This document shows positions 1-7,841 of a stretch of 64,000 nt of DNA, piece by piece (positions within the stretch are counted from its first letter, which is position 1; every line of letters starts with the position of its first letter). The notes beneath the pieces were generated by a model. The model was not told the origin of the DNA. It searched no databases and was given only the letters and a program-made list of their open reading frames with translations. A program made the position numbers and the translations under genes. This DNA is from Planctomycetota bacterium (GTDB taxonomy: Bacteria > Planctomycetota > UBA1135 > GCA-002686595): assembly GCA_020638875.1 (NCBI GenBank), contig JACKHS010000002.1:62001-126000 (forward strand), read 5' to 3'.

Positions 1-15
1 CAAGGAGCGCTTGCG

Positions 16-1374
16 GTGAGCGCGCCGTCCGACGACGTGCGCCACCTCGAGGCGCTCGACGCGCGCCCGTTCCTGCCGCGCACGCTCGGCTACCTGCGGC
101 TGATGGGGCCGGGCTACATGCAGTCGGCGATGACGCTCGGCGGCGGCACGGCCTTCGCGTCGATCTTCGCGGGCGCGGCCTTCGGCTACCAGCTCCTGTG
201 GGTGGCGCCGCTCGCGATGCTGCTCGGCATCGTCGTGCTCTCGGCGGTCGCGCACCAGACGCTCTCGACCGGCGAGAACCCCTTCCAGGCGATGAAGCGC
301 CACGCGGGGCCGTTCTTCGCCTACGGCTGGGCCTTCAGCGGCATCGCCTCGTCGGTCATCTGGCAGTTCGCGCAGTACGCGCTGGCGAGCGCGATGCTCG
401 TCGCGCTGGCGCGCTCGCTGGGCCACGACGTGCCGACGTGGGCGATGGGCCTCGCCGCGCTCGCGTGGTGCATCGGCGTGACGCTGCTGTACGACGCGAC
501 GCCGCGCCTCGCGCGCGCGTACGAGAACGTCATCAAGGCCATGGTCTGGTTCATCGTCGCGTGCTTCGCGTTCGTGGTCGCGAAGACCGGCGTGCCGCAC
601 CCCGCCGAGCTCGCCGCCGGCCTCGTGCCCTTCCGCATCCCGGGCGAGAACCAGGGCGTGCACGGCACGACGCTCGTCGTGTCGGGCCTCGCCGCCGCGG
701 TCGGCGCGAACATGGTCTTCGTCTACCCCTACACGCTGCGCAAGCGCGGCTGGGGGCGCGCGCACCGCCGGCTCGCGCGCGTGGACCTCGGCTTCGGAAT
801 GTTCGTGCCGTACGCGCTCGCGGCGAGCCTGATGGTCGTCGCGTCGGCGAGCGTCTTCTACTACGGCGACCCGTCGCTGTTCACCGGCAAGGGCATCGCG
901 CCCGTGCAGGCAGCCGAGATGCTCGCCGCGCCCGACCGCCTGGGCCCGGTCGCGGGGCTGTGGGTCTTCGGCCTCGGCATCCTCGCGATGGCGCTCTCGT
1001 CGATCACGATGCAGATGCTCTGCTCGGGCTTCGCGCTGTGCGAGATGTTCGGCTGGGAGCCGCGCGGCGCGCGCTACAAGCTCGGCATGCTGCTGCCCGC
1101 GGTGGGCGTGCTCGGCGCCGTGTTCTGGAACGACATGAAGCTGTGGGTCGCGGTGCCGACGAACGTCGTGTGCGGTTTCCTGCTGCCGGTCGCCTACGTC
1201 GGCTTCCTCAAGCTGCAGGCGAGCCGCGCCTACCTCGGCGAGGACCGGCCGCGCGGCGCGCTGGGCGCGCTGTGGCTCGCGGGCATGGCGCTGAGCACGC
1301 TGGTGCTCGTCGGCTTCCTCGCGTGGTTCGCGTGGCGCGAGCTCCCGGACTGGCTCGCGAAGGTCGGCGCATGA
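16..1374 (+). CDS. NRAMP-related membrane transporter
   Basis: A 452-residue polytopic membrane protein with about 11 hydrophobic segments, the size and arrangement of the NRAMP (Mn2+/Fe2+:H+) family. The start is GTG at 16, with AAGGAG at 2-7 as ribosome binding site. The first membrane segment reads GPGYMQSAMTLGGGT, where canonical NRAMPs carry the metal-binding DPGN, and the sixth reads FVYPYTLRK where they carry MPH. The membership is therefore in the divergent, planctomycete-type branch, and Mn2+ or Fe2+ as substrate cannot be assumed. The stop overlaps the start of the DUF993 gene (ATGA), so the two are co-transcribed and probably work in one uptake/catabolic task. Family assignment is fairly sure; substrate is unknown. 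Confidence 0.72.
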   Translation: MSAPSDDVRHLEALDARPFLPRTLGYLRLMGPGYMQSAMTLGGGTAFASIFAGAAFGYQLLWVAPLAMLLGIVVLSAVAHQTLSTGENPFQAMKRHAGPFFAYGWAFSGIASSVIWQFAQYALASAMLVALARSLGHDVPTWAMGLAALAWCIGVTLLYDATPRLARAYENVIKAMVWFIVACFAFVVAKTGVPHPAELAAGLVPFRIPGENQGVHGTTLVVSGLAAAVGANMVFVYPYTLRKRGWGRAHRRLARVDLGFGMFVPYALAASLMVVASASVFYYGDPSLFTGKGIAPVQAAEMLAAPDRLGPVAGLWVFGLGILAMALSSITMQMLCSGFALCEMFGWEPRGARYKLGMLLPAVGVLGAVFWNDMKLWVAVPTNVVCGFLLPVAYVGFLKLQASRAYLGEDRPRGALGALWLAGMALSTLVLVGFLAWFAWRELPDWLAKVGA

Positions 1375-2573
1375 GAGTCGTCGTCGAAGGCCCGCGCGGT
1401 CCCTACGAGCTCAGCGACGAGGTCCTCGCGCCCTACCTCGACGCGGTCGGCGACGAGCCGCCCGTGCCGGCGCAGCGGCTCGTGTTCGCGGCGGCGCACC
1501 TCGTGATGCGCGCGGAGTACGCGGACGTGCCGCACTCGCTCGCCGCGCCGGGCGCGAGCGCCGAGCTCGCGCGCTGGATCGACTGGGACGCGACGATGGC
1601 GCTGCGCGTCGAGCTCGACCGCCTCGGCTTCGGCATCGCCGAGGCGATGGACACCGCGCAGCGCTTCGACATCGGCTGGGAGACCGCGGCCGAGCTGATC
1701 CGCCGCACGGGCGCGCTCGGCCTCGTGCACGACTTCGTCGCGGGCGCGGGCATCGACCACCTGGGGCCCGCGCCGAGTGAGGACGCGCTCGTCGAGGGCG
1801 TCGCGCACCAGGCGCGCGTGATCCAGGACGCCGGCGGCATCCCGGTGCTCTTGCCGCTCCTGCCGCTCGCGCGCGCGAAGGCGCGCGAGGACGACTACGT
1901 GCGCGTCTACCGCGCCATCGTCGAGCGCTGCGACGGCCCGCTCTTCGTGCACTGGCTGGGCGAGATGTTCCTGCCCGAGCTCGCCGGCTACTTCCCCGGC
2001 CGCGCCTTCGAGCGCGTGATGGAGCTCGACCCGGCGAAGGTGCGCGGCGCGAAGCTCTCGCTGCTCGACGCGGACCTCGAGCGCCGCCTGCGCGCGGAGC
2101 TCGTCGAGCGCGACCAACTGATGCTCACGGGCGACGACTTCCACTTCGCGGAGCTCCTGTGGGGCGGCCCGCCGCGGCGCACGACGCGGCTCGGCGCGCG
2201 CGAGGTTCCGCTGGGCGACTTCTCGCACGGTCTGCTCGGCATCTTCGACGCCATCGCCGAGCCCGCGTCGCTGGCGCTCGAGTTCCTCGCGCGCGGCGAC
2301 GAGCCCAGCTACCGCGCGCTGATGGAGCCGTGCGAGGCGCTCTCGCGGCACCTCTTCCAGGCGCCCACGCGCCACTACAAGGCCGGCCTCGCCTGCCTCG
2401 CCTGGCTGAACGGTCTGCAGCCCAACCCGCTGCTCGCCCAGCACGAGGAGCGCGCCCGCGACCTCGCCCACTACCACGAGGCCGCGCGCCTGGCCTCGGC
2501 CGCGGGCGTGCTGCGCGACGCCGGCCTGGCGGCCGAGCGGCTCGCCGAACTCGCTCGGCAGGCCGCCGAGTGA
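1371..2573 (+). CDS. DUF993 family protein (aldolase-like TIM barrel)
   Basis: A 400-residue soluble protein starting at the ATG that overlaps the transporter stop (ATGA at 1371-1374). The sequence resembles the DUF993 family, which is related to dihydrodipicolinate synthase/aldolase TIM barrels. The C-terminal stretch HYKAGLACLAWLNGLQPNP (about residues 332-350) carries a lysine in a conserved context and is the most family-like segment. It has no signal peptide, so it is cytoplasmic. DUF993 members are often found near Gfo/Idh oxidoreductases and sugar isomerases, which suggests a role in carbohydrate breakdown; here such a pair lies at 6.8-8.7 kb on the other strand. The reaction is not known. 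Confidence 0.68.
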   Translation: MRVVVEGPRGPYELSDEVLAPYLDAVGDEPPVPAQRLVFAAAHLVMRAEYADVPHSLAAPGASAELARWIDWDATMALRVELDRLGFGIAEAMDTAQRFDIGWETAAELIRRTGALGLVHDFVAGAGIDHLGPAPSEDALVEGVAHQARVIQDAGGIPVLLPLLPLARAKAREDDYVRVYRAIVERCDGPLFVHWLGEMFLPELAGYFPGRAFERVMELDPAKVRGAKLSLLDADLERRLRAELVERDQLMLTGDDFHFAELLWGGPPRRTTRLGAREVPLGDFSHGLLGIFDAIAEPASLALEFLARGDEPSYRALMEPCEALSRHLFQAPTRHYKAGLACLAWLNGLQPNPLLAQHEERARDLAHYHEAARLASAAGVLRDAGLAAERLAELARQAAE

Positions 2574-2598
2574 CGCGGACCGGCGGCGGACGTATCGT
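2570..2598 (+). promoter_or_regulatory. candidate sigma70-type promoter
   Basis: GTGACG at 2570-2575 (4 of 6 against TTGACA) is followed by a 17-base spacer and TATCGT at 2593-2598 (4 of 6 against TATAAT). The expected transcription start would fall near 2605, only a few bases before the ATG at 2611, giving a nearly leaderless message. The -35 box overlaps the stop codon of the DUF993 gene. The same geometry recurs at 4286-4314 and 62616-62644. Confidence 0.35.
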
Positions 2599-2610
2599 GC
2601 GCGCACGTCG

Positions 2611-3837
2611 ATGACCGCTCCCGATCCCCAAGCGCTCCCCGGCCAACACCTCGAAGCCGCCGTGCAGTCGACGGGCGCGCGGCTGCACCAGGCGCTCACG
2701 CAGGTGCTCGAAGGTCTGCCCGGCGGCGGACGCGGCCAGCAGCACCTCGCGCGCGAGCTCGGCATCGACAAGGTGCTCGCGAGTCGCCTGCGCAAGGGCC
2801 TGCGCGACGCCGACCCGGTCGCGGTCGTGCACCGCCTGCCCGGGCCCGAGCCGCTGCGGCGCTTCCTGCAGGCCGCGACGGCGAAGGGCGCCGCGCCCGA
2901 GCGCGTGATCGCGGCGAGCGAGGCCGTCGACGCGTTCGAGGCGCTGATCCGCGACGCGGGCGACCGCACCGCGCTCGGCGCGATCCTCGCCGCGTGGCTG
3001 CCCGAAGCGCGCGAGGAGTTCGAGCTGCGGCGCAAGCAGACCGCGTTCCGCGCGATGAGCCAGATCAAGGGCGCCGAGAGCGAGGTCGACTTCTCCGTCG
3101 CGCTGCTGCACCCGGCCGAGGACCCCGAGTTCCTCGACGTCGTGTGGGTGATCGGCCTCCTGCGCCTGCGGCGGCTGCGCCCCGACGCGCGCGTGAAGTT
3201 CGCCGTGCGCCACACGACGCCGGGCGCCGGCCCGCACGTGCCCACGGACCTCGCGGGCGTGCCGATGAGCCGGCTCGAGGACGTGCGCCTCGACCAGTTC
3301 TGCGAGGCGCCGCCCGCGCCGCTGGTCGCGCACCAGAACCGCAACGAGGTGCGCTACACGCTCGGCGACACCGGCTTCGGCCCCGACTCGTCGGTGGACC
3401 TCGTGTTCGCCGAGGTCGCGCGCGGCGAGCTGCCGCGCTACCCGAAGCAGGACCCGCCGCGCCGCGCCTGGTTCTTCACCGAGATCCAAACGCCGACGAA
3501 GCGCCACCAGTTCGACGTGTTCGTGGCGGACGGCGTCTACACCGGCGCGCCGCCCGAGCTCGTGATCTACGACACCGCGTGCGAGGGCCTCGCCGACCCC
3601 AACGACCCCGCGCGCGACGTCGACCGCCTCGACACCGGCGAGCGCATCACGCCGCTCGGCCGCGGGCTCGCCAACGTGCGCACGGCCGACATCCCGCGCT
3701 ACGTCGACCTCCTGAAGCACGTCTTCACGAGCCTCGGCCGCGCACCCGACGACTACCACGGCTACCGCGCGCGCATCGACTACCCGGTCTACGGCAGCCA
3801 GGTCTGCCAGGTCTTCCAGCGCGCGCCGCGCGGCTGA
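2611..3837 (+). CDS. unknown protein with HTH-like N-terminus
   Basis: A 408-residue soluble protein I do not recognise. Residues about 45-70 (GQQHLARELGIDKVLASRLR) have the spacing of a helix-turn-helix and are followed by a helical region to about residue 145. The rest is a mixed alpha/beta domain with conserved-looking aromatic and acidic stretches such as WFFTEIQTPTKRHQFDVFV (about 289-307). There is no signal peptide or membrane segment. ATG at 2611 was chosen because it sits just after a promoter-like sequence and no strong Shine-Dalgarno is visible. It could be a regulator with a large sensor domain; this is inference from the N-terminus only. Confidence 0.6.
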   Translation: MTAPDPQALPGQHLEAAVQSTGARLHQALTQVLEGLPGGGRGQQHLARELGIDKVLASRLRKGLRDADPVAVVHRLPGPEPLRRFLQAATAKGAAPERVIAASEAVDAFEALIRDAGDRTALGAILAAWLPEAREEFELRRKQTAFRAMSQIKGAESEVDFSVALLHPAEDPEFLDVVWVIGLLRLRRLRPDARVKFAVRHTTPGAGPHVPTDLAGVPMSRLEDVRLDQFCEAPPAPLVAHQNRNEVRYTLGDTGFGPDSSVDLVFAEVARGELPRYPKQDPPRRAWFFTEIQTPTKRHQFDVFVADGVYTGAPPELVIYDTACEGLADPNDPARDVDRLDTGERITPLGRGLANVRTADIPRYVDLLKHVFTSLGRAPDDYHGYRARIDYPVYGSQVCQVFQRAPRG

Positions 3838-3869
3838 AGTCGCGCGCCCCCCGCGGCCGACGAGGGGGC

Positions 3870-4289
3870 ATGGCCGCCGAGCCCGCCCGCCTGCCCGAGG
3901 ACGCCGAGCGCCTCGCCGCGCTGCCCGACGAGGTGCGCGAGCTGGTCGTGTGGGAGCGCTGCGAGCAGGGCGCGCGCTGGGAAACGCTCCTCGCCGAGGC
4001 CGGCCGCGCCTGGCGCCGCCCGGTGCTCGAGGGCGCGGGGCTGTTCACGCTCGGCATGGGCGTCGCGACGCTGTTCGCCTGGCCCGCGCTGCTGCTCGGC
4101 GCCCTCGCGGGCGCGGCGGTGGGCCTCGCCTGGCACGTGACGCGCGCGGGCCAGCTGCTCGCGCCGCTGATCGCGATGCCGAGCTTCATGGCGCTGATGC
4201 TGAGCGTCGACGGCGTCTACACGATCGCCTTCCTGACCGCGCCGCTGCCGCTGGGCGCCATCGCGGGCCTGTTGCGCCTGCGCTCCTGA
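3870..4289 (+). CDS. small hypothetical membrane protein
   Basis: A 139-residue protein with a charged, Pro/Glu-rich N-terminal half (to about residue 50) followed by three or four hydrophobic helices (about 53-72, 74-90, 93-112, 114-135). The start ATG at 3870 is preceded by GAGGGGG at 3862-3868, an acceptable ribosome binding site placed very close to the start. It follows the unknown HTH-like gene by 32 bases and may be co-transcribed with it. No family is recognised. Confidence 0.5.
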   Translation: MAAEPARLPEDAERLAALPDEVRELVVWERCEQGARWETLLAEAGRAWRRPVLEGAGLFTLGMGVATLFAWPALLLGALAGAAVGLAWHVTRAGQLLAPLIAMPSFMALMLSVDGVYTIAFLTAPLPLGAIAGLLRLRS

Positions 4290-4314
4290 CGCCTGCGCGG
4301 AGTGCGGGTAGCCT
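4286..4314 (+). promoter_or_regulatory. candidate sigma70-type promoter
   Basis: CTGACG at 4286-4291 and TAGCCT at 4309-4314 are separated by exactly 17 bases, each a 4-of-6 match to the sigma70 consensus. The start site would be about 4321, at the ATG (4322) of the aldolase gene, so the message would be leaderless. No Shine-Dalgarno is visible before that ATG, which fits. The -35 box overlaps the stop codon of the preceding gene. Confidence 0.35.
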
Positions 4315-4321
4315 GGGGTCG

Positions 4322-5404
4322 ATGAACGACGGACTGGGCAAGTACCGGCAAGAGCTGCGCGCGCGCTGTCGGGGGATCCACGGGCACGGCAAGCCGGACG
4401 CGACGGCGGAGCTCGCGCGGGTGGCGGCGTGGTGTGCCGAGCGCGACGTGCCGCAGGACGTCTACGGCGAGGGCGCGTTCCTGAACGAGTTCGAGGCGCG
4501 CGTCGCGGCGCTGCTCGGCCTGGAGGCGGCGCGCTTCGTGCCCAGCGGCAAGGTCGCGCAGGCGGCGGCGCTGCGCATCTGGTGCGGCGCGGGCGGACAC
4601 TTCGGCATGCACCCGACGTGTCACGTCGAGCTGCACGAGGAGCGCGGGTACAGCCACCTGCTCGGGCTGCGCGCGACGCTCGTCGGGCAGGCGCGGCGCG
4701 TGATGCTCGCGAAGGACCTCGCCGCGGTGGCCGAGCCGCTCGACGCGCTCGTCGTCGAGCTGCCGACGCGCGAGAACGGCGGGCGCCTGCCGGCGTGGGA
4801 GGAGCTCGTCGAGCTGTGCGCGCTGGCGCGGCGGCGCGGCACGAAGCTGCACCTCGACGGCGCGCGGCTGTGGGAGGCGCAGGCCGCCTACGGCCGGCCC
4901 TTCCCCGAGATCACGGCGCTGTTCGACTCGGTCTACGTCTCCTTCTACAAGGGCATCGGCGCGCTGCCGGGCGCGATGCTGCTCGGGTCGCGCGCCTTCG
5001 TCGACGAGGCCAAGCTCTGGCAGAAGCGCCTGGGCGCGACGCTGTACACGCTGCTGCCGAGCGTCGCGTCGGCCGCCATGCACCTCGACGAGCGCCTGCC
5101 GCGCTTCCCCGCGTGGCTCGCGCGCGCGCGCGCGCTGGCCGCGGCGCTGGCGCCGATCGCGGGGCTGACGCTGCTGCCCGACCCGCCGCAGGTGAACATG
5201 GTGCACGTGCTGCTCGACCTCGCGGCCGAGGACGCGCTCGCGGCGCGCGACCGGGTGGCCGAGGCGACCGGCCTGTGGCTCTTCGGCGCCGCGGCCGCCA
5301 CCGACGCGCCCGGGCGCTCGCGCTTCGAGCTCTACGTCGGCGAGGCGGCGCTCGAGGTCGGCGACGACGAGCTCGCGGCGGCCTTCGCGCAGCTCTTCGC
5401 CTGA
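4322..5404 (+). CDS. threonine aldolase family PLP enzyme
   Basis: A 360-residue fold-type I pyridoxal-phosphate enzyme of the beta-eliminating lyase / L-threonine aldolase group (threonine to glycine plus acetaldehyde in the classic members). Visible features are HLDGARLWEA (177-186), with the PLP-nitrogen aspartate D179 and the family's characteristic arginine R182, and the Schiff-base lysine K210 in SFYKGIGALPGAMLLG. Length matches the family (about 340-360). It is cytoplasmic. The ATG at 4322 has no Shine-Dalgarno but lies right after a promoter-like sequence. Neighbours give no pathway context; some relatives act on other beta-hydroxy amino acids, so the substrate is not certain. Confidence 0.78.
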   Translation: MNDGLGKYRQELRARCRGIHGHGKPDATAELARVAAWCAERDVPQDVYGEGAFLNEFEARVAALLGLEAARFVPSGKVAQAAALRIWCGAGGHFGMHPTCHVELHEERGYSHLLGLRATLVGQARRVMLAKDLAAVAEPLDALVVELPTRENGGRLPAWEELVELCALARRRGTKLHLDGARLWEAQAAYGRPFPEITALFDSVYVSFYKGIGALPGAMLLGSRAFVDEAKLWQKRLGATLYTLLPSVASAAMHLDERLPRFPAWLARARALAAALAPIAGLTLLPDPPQVNMVHVLLDLAAEDALAARDRVAEATGLWLFGAAAATDAPGRSRFELYVGEAALEVGDDELAAAFAQLFA

Positions 5405-5436
5405 AACCCGCGGCGGGGCGCCCCCAACAAGCTCGC

Positions 5437-5850
5437 ATGTCCCGTTCGAAGCACGTCACGCTGCTGGCCGCGCTCGCCCTCGTGGCCCTCGTCTTCACGC
5501 TCTACTCGTGGGGCGGGCGGCCCCACCGCCACGCCGAGCGCTTCGTCGCGCTGCTCTCGCGCGGCGAGATCGCGGCCGCCGGCGCGCTGCTGCACGAGCC
5601 GGCCGAGCTGCGCGTGCTCGAGGGCGGCGGGCTCGCGCTACGGGACGAGGCCGGCGCCTCCGTGACGGTGCCGCGCGCCGGGCTGCCCTTCCAGGCCACG
5701 GGCGACGGCCCGCGCCGCAGCCAGCTCACGTTCTGGCTGGCCGAGGAGCAGCCCTTCGAGATGGTCGCGATCGGCGACGGCTCGACGCCCGCCGTGCACC
5801 TCGACCTGCGCGCGGACCTCGAGGGCGTGCACCTCGAAGCGGTGCGCTGA
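5437..5850 (+). CDS. small membrane-anchored hypothetical protein
   Basis: A 137-residue protein with one N-terminal hydrophobic helix (about residues 7-25, VTLLAALALVALVFTLYSW) and a predicted extracytoplasmic domain of about 110 residues rich in beta-forming stretches. The helix could be an uncleaved anchor or a signal peptide; no lipobox cysteine is present. It lies 32 bases after the aldolase stop in the same direction. No family is recognised. Confidence 0.45.
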   Translation: MSRSKHVTLLAALALVALVFTLYSWGGRPHRHAERFVALLSRGEIAAAGALLHEPAELRVLEGGGLALRDEAGASVTVPRAGLPFQATGDGPRRSQLTFWLAEEQPFEMVAIGDGSTPAVHLDLRADLEGVHLEAVR

Positions 5851-5904
5851 CCCGCCCGCCGTCCCGCCGCGGGGCCCGTCGCGACTTCCGCGAGGAATAC
5901 CTAA

Positions 5905-5924
5905 GGCTGCTATGCATAGCGGCC
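5905..5924. promoter_or_regulatory. palindromic operator candidate upstream of padR
   Basis: A 20-base inverted repeat with one mismatched pair (5908/5921), centred on GCTATGCATAGC, which is a perfect 12-base palindrome at 5909-5920. It sits 12 bases before the PadR start in an A/T-rich island within very GC-rich DNA. PadR-family proteins typically bind palindromes over their own promoters, so self-repression is the natural reading. This is inference from position and symmetry. Confidence 0.5.
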
Positions 5925-5936
5925 GAAGGTAGGGGC

Positions 5937-6269
5937 ATGCCTTCCAAGAAGCTCGTCGCAGCCTCCTCGGAGCCGATCGTCCTCGCGATCCTCGGCCGCG
6001 GCGAGAGCTACGGCTACGAGATCATCCAGCGCGTGCGCGCCGCCTCGGACGGCGCGATGGAGTGGACCGACGGGATGCTCTACCCCGTCCTGCACCGGCT
6101 CGAGGAGCGCGGGTGGGTCGCGGCGCGCTGGGGCGCGTCGGACTCCGGCCGGCGGCGGCGGTACTACCGCCTGACGCCCGGTGGCGAGCGCGAGCTCGCC
6201 GGCCAGCGCGCCGAGTGGGAGGAGGTGAACGGCGTGCTGCAAGCGCTGTGGGGAGGCGCGCATGCCTGA
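5937..6269 (+). CDS. PadR family transcriptional regulator
   Basis: A 110-residue winged-helix protein of the short PadR-s2 type. The motifs LAILGRGESYGYEI (17-30), the DNA-recognition region DGMLYPVLHRLEERGWV (about 44-60) and the wing RRRRYYRLTPGG (71-82) are all present. PadR regulators are usually dimeric repressors of transport or membrane genes beside them. It overlaps the next gene by 8 bases (6262-6269), an arrangement very common for PadR and a partner membrane protein. A near-perfect palindrome lies directly upstream and is a likely autoregulatory operator. The ligand is unknown. Confidence 0.88.
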   Translation: MPSKKLVAASSEPIVLAILGRGESYGYEIIQRVRAASDGAMEWTDGMLYPVLHRLEERGWVAARWGASDSGRRRRYYRLTPGGERELAGQRAEWEEVNGVLQALWGGAHA

Positions 6270-6765
6270 GCTCGACGAGCGCCTCGGAGCCTGGCGCGAC
6301 GCGTGGCTGCGCCGCGGCGGCGTCGCCGCGTGGCAGGCCGACGAGCTGGAAGACCACCTGCGCTGCGCGTGGAGCGCGGCGCGCACCCGCGGTGCGACGG
6401 ACGACGAAGCGTGGAACCTCGCGCTGCGCGCCCTCGGACCGCTCGACCAAGTCCATCACGAGTACACCCTGGAGACCGCCATGACCCTCACGACCAAACT
6501 GTTCGGCCTCGCGCTGACCGTCGCCCTTCTGCTCGCCGTCACGATCACCGGTCCCGGCGGCGTGAGCCCGTTCCTGCACGTGCCGAGCCTCGTCTTCGTG
6601 GCGCTGCTCGTGGGCTGCGGCCTGCTGCTCGGTTTCGGCGGCGCGCGGGTCCAGCGCGCGCTGCGAGCGAGCGTGCTCGCGTCCACGCCGCTCGAGCCCG
6701 ACGAGGTCGACGCGCTGCGCCCCGTGCTCGTGCGCGGTCACCGGCGCGCGCAGGTCGCGGCCTGA
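6262..6765 (+). CDS. PadR-associated membrane protein
   Basis: A 167-residue protein. Residues 1-75 form a soluble helical region that resembles the 'permease prefix' segment seen in PadR-linked ABC permeases, with ADELEDHLRCAW as the most typical stretch. Two membrane helices follow (about 80-98 and 107-128), then a short charged tail. No permease domain follows, so it looks like a stand-alone partner of the PadR regulator rather than a transporter. It overlaps padR by 8 bases and the transcript probably ends at the hairpin at 6782-6826. Function is unknown. Confidence 0.6.
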   Translation: MPELDERLGAWRDAWLRRGGVAAWQADELEDHLRCAWSAARTRGATDDEAWNLALRALGPLDQVHHEYTLETAMTLTTKLFGLALTVALLLAVTITGPGGVSPFLHVPSLVFVALLVGCGLLLGFGGARVQRALRASVLASTPLEPDEVDALRPVLVRGHRRAQVAA

Positions 6766-6781
6766 CGCTACGCGCGTGATA

Positions 6782-6826
6782 CGCGAGCGCCCCGATCGCC
6801 GCGGCTCGGCGATCGGGGCGCTCGCG
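6782..6826. terminator. bidirectional hairpin terminator
   Basis: A perfect 19-bp stem (6782-6800 with 6808-6826) and a 7-base loop lies between two convergent genes, the membrane protein ending at 6765 and the oxidoreductase ending at 6846. There is only a short T run (6829-6831). Position and stability suggest a shared terminator. Confidence 0.75.
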
Positions 6827-6845
6827 CGTTTCGTGCGGCCGTCGC

Positions 6846-7841
6846 TCAGAGCTGCATGCGCTCCGCCTCGAGCATGCGCGCGAGGTCGCGCGCCTCGTCG
6901 ACGGTCACGCGCAGGTCGTGGCTGCCGCGCCGGATCTTCTCGAGCAGGTGGCTGATCTCGCCGACGTACCCGTCGCCCTCGGGCAGCTCGACCGCGACCG
7001 TCTCGCCGCCGCGCGAGAGCGTGAGGCGCGGGGCGCGGCCGAGGTCGAACTCGGCCGTGGCCTCCTCGAACACGACGACGTAGCGCATCTGGAACGCGAA
7101 GCCGGGCGTGTGGTCCCAGCCGCCCTCGGCGACGACGTGCGCCGGGCCGTTCGCGTAGTGGTAGAGCGTGGTGACGTGGTCGAGCGTGCCCGCGCTCGTC
7201 ACGCGGTCGGGCTCGCCGAACAGGTAGCGCACGAAGTCGGCGTCGTGGATGTGCAGGTCGACGAGCGCGCCGCCGGTGCGCGCCGCGTCGGCGTAGAACT
7301 CGGGCGACCAGGCGGGCGGCGCGGCCAGGCGCCGGAACACGGCCGAGCGCACGGCGCCGAACTCGCCCGAGCGCACCTTCTGCTCGAGCCAGTCCCAGCC
7401 GGGCCAGAAGCGCATGCAGTGCGCCGGCATGCACAGCGTCTTGGCCTGGCGCGCGGCGGAGGCGAGGCGCGTGACCTCGGAGGCGGACACGGCGACGGGC
7501 TTCTCGACCAGCACGTGCTTGCCGGCCTCGAGCGCGGCCAGCGCGAGCTCGACGTGCGTGTCCGTCGGCGTGCAGATCGAGACGAGCTCGACGTCCTCGT
7601 CGGCGAACAGCTCGGCAGGCGACGGGTAGGCGCGCACGATCGCGGGGTCGAACATGCGCTCGGCGTCGCCGCCGGCCTCGAGGTTGCCCGCGGCGCCGGC
7701 GCGCCCGGCGCGACGCTCGGGGTCCGCGTCGCACACCGCGACGAGGTGGTTGTCGTGCCCGCGCTTGCCGGCGGCGCGGTACGCAGCGAGGTGCGTGCGG
7801 CCCATGAACCCCAGGCCGACGATGCCGATGCCGATGCTCAT
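6846..7841 (-). CDS. Gfo/Idh/MocA family oxidoreductase
   Basis: A 331-residue NAD(P)-dependent dehydrogenase. The N-terminal Rossmann fold shows GIVGLGFMGRTH (about 6-17) and the family signature EKPVA (about 114-118) with the catalytic-region lysine. The C-terminal half is the alpha/beta substrate domain; GGALVDLHIHDADFVRYL carries the conserved HxxD-type element. Members oxidise or reduce sugars and inositols. Its start overlaps the stop of the upstream TIM-barrel isomerase by ATGA, so the two are one operon and probably act in sequence on a sugar. No signal peptide or Tat motif is present, unlike many planctomycete relatives. The exact substrate cannot be told. Confidence 0.88.
   Translation of the reverse strand: MSIGIGIVGLGFMGRTHLAAYRAAGKRGHDNHLVAVCDADPERRAGRAGAAGNLEAGGDAERMFDPAIVRAYPSPAELFADEDVELVSICTPTDTHVELALAALEAGKHVLVEKPVAVSASEVTRLASAARQAKTLCMPAHCMRFWPGWDWLEQKVRSGEFGAVRSAVFRRLAAPPAWSPEFYADAARTGGALVDLHIHDADFVRYLFGEPDRVTSAGTLDHVTTLYHYANGPAHVVAEGGWDHTPGFAFQMRYVVVFEEATAEFDLGRAPRLTLSRGGETVAVELPEGDGYVGEISHLLEKIRRGSHDLRVTVDEARDLARMLEAERMQL

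Noticed and set aside
1230..3759. Long minus-strand frames opposite the DUF993 and HTH-like genes
   Set aside because: Biased composition, no domain or signal, and they overlap clearly conserved plus-strand genes.
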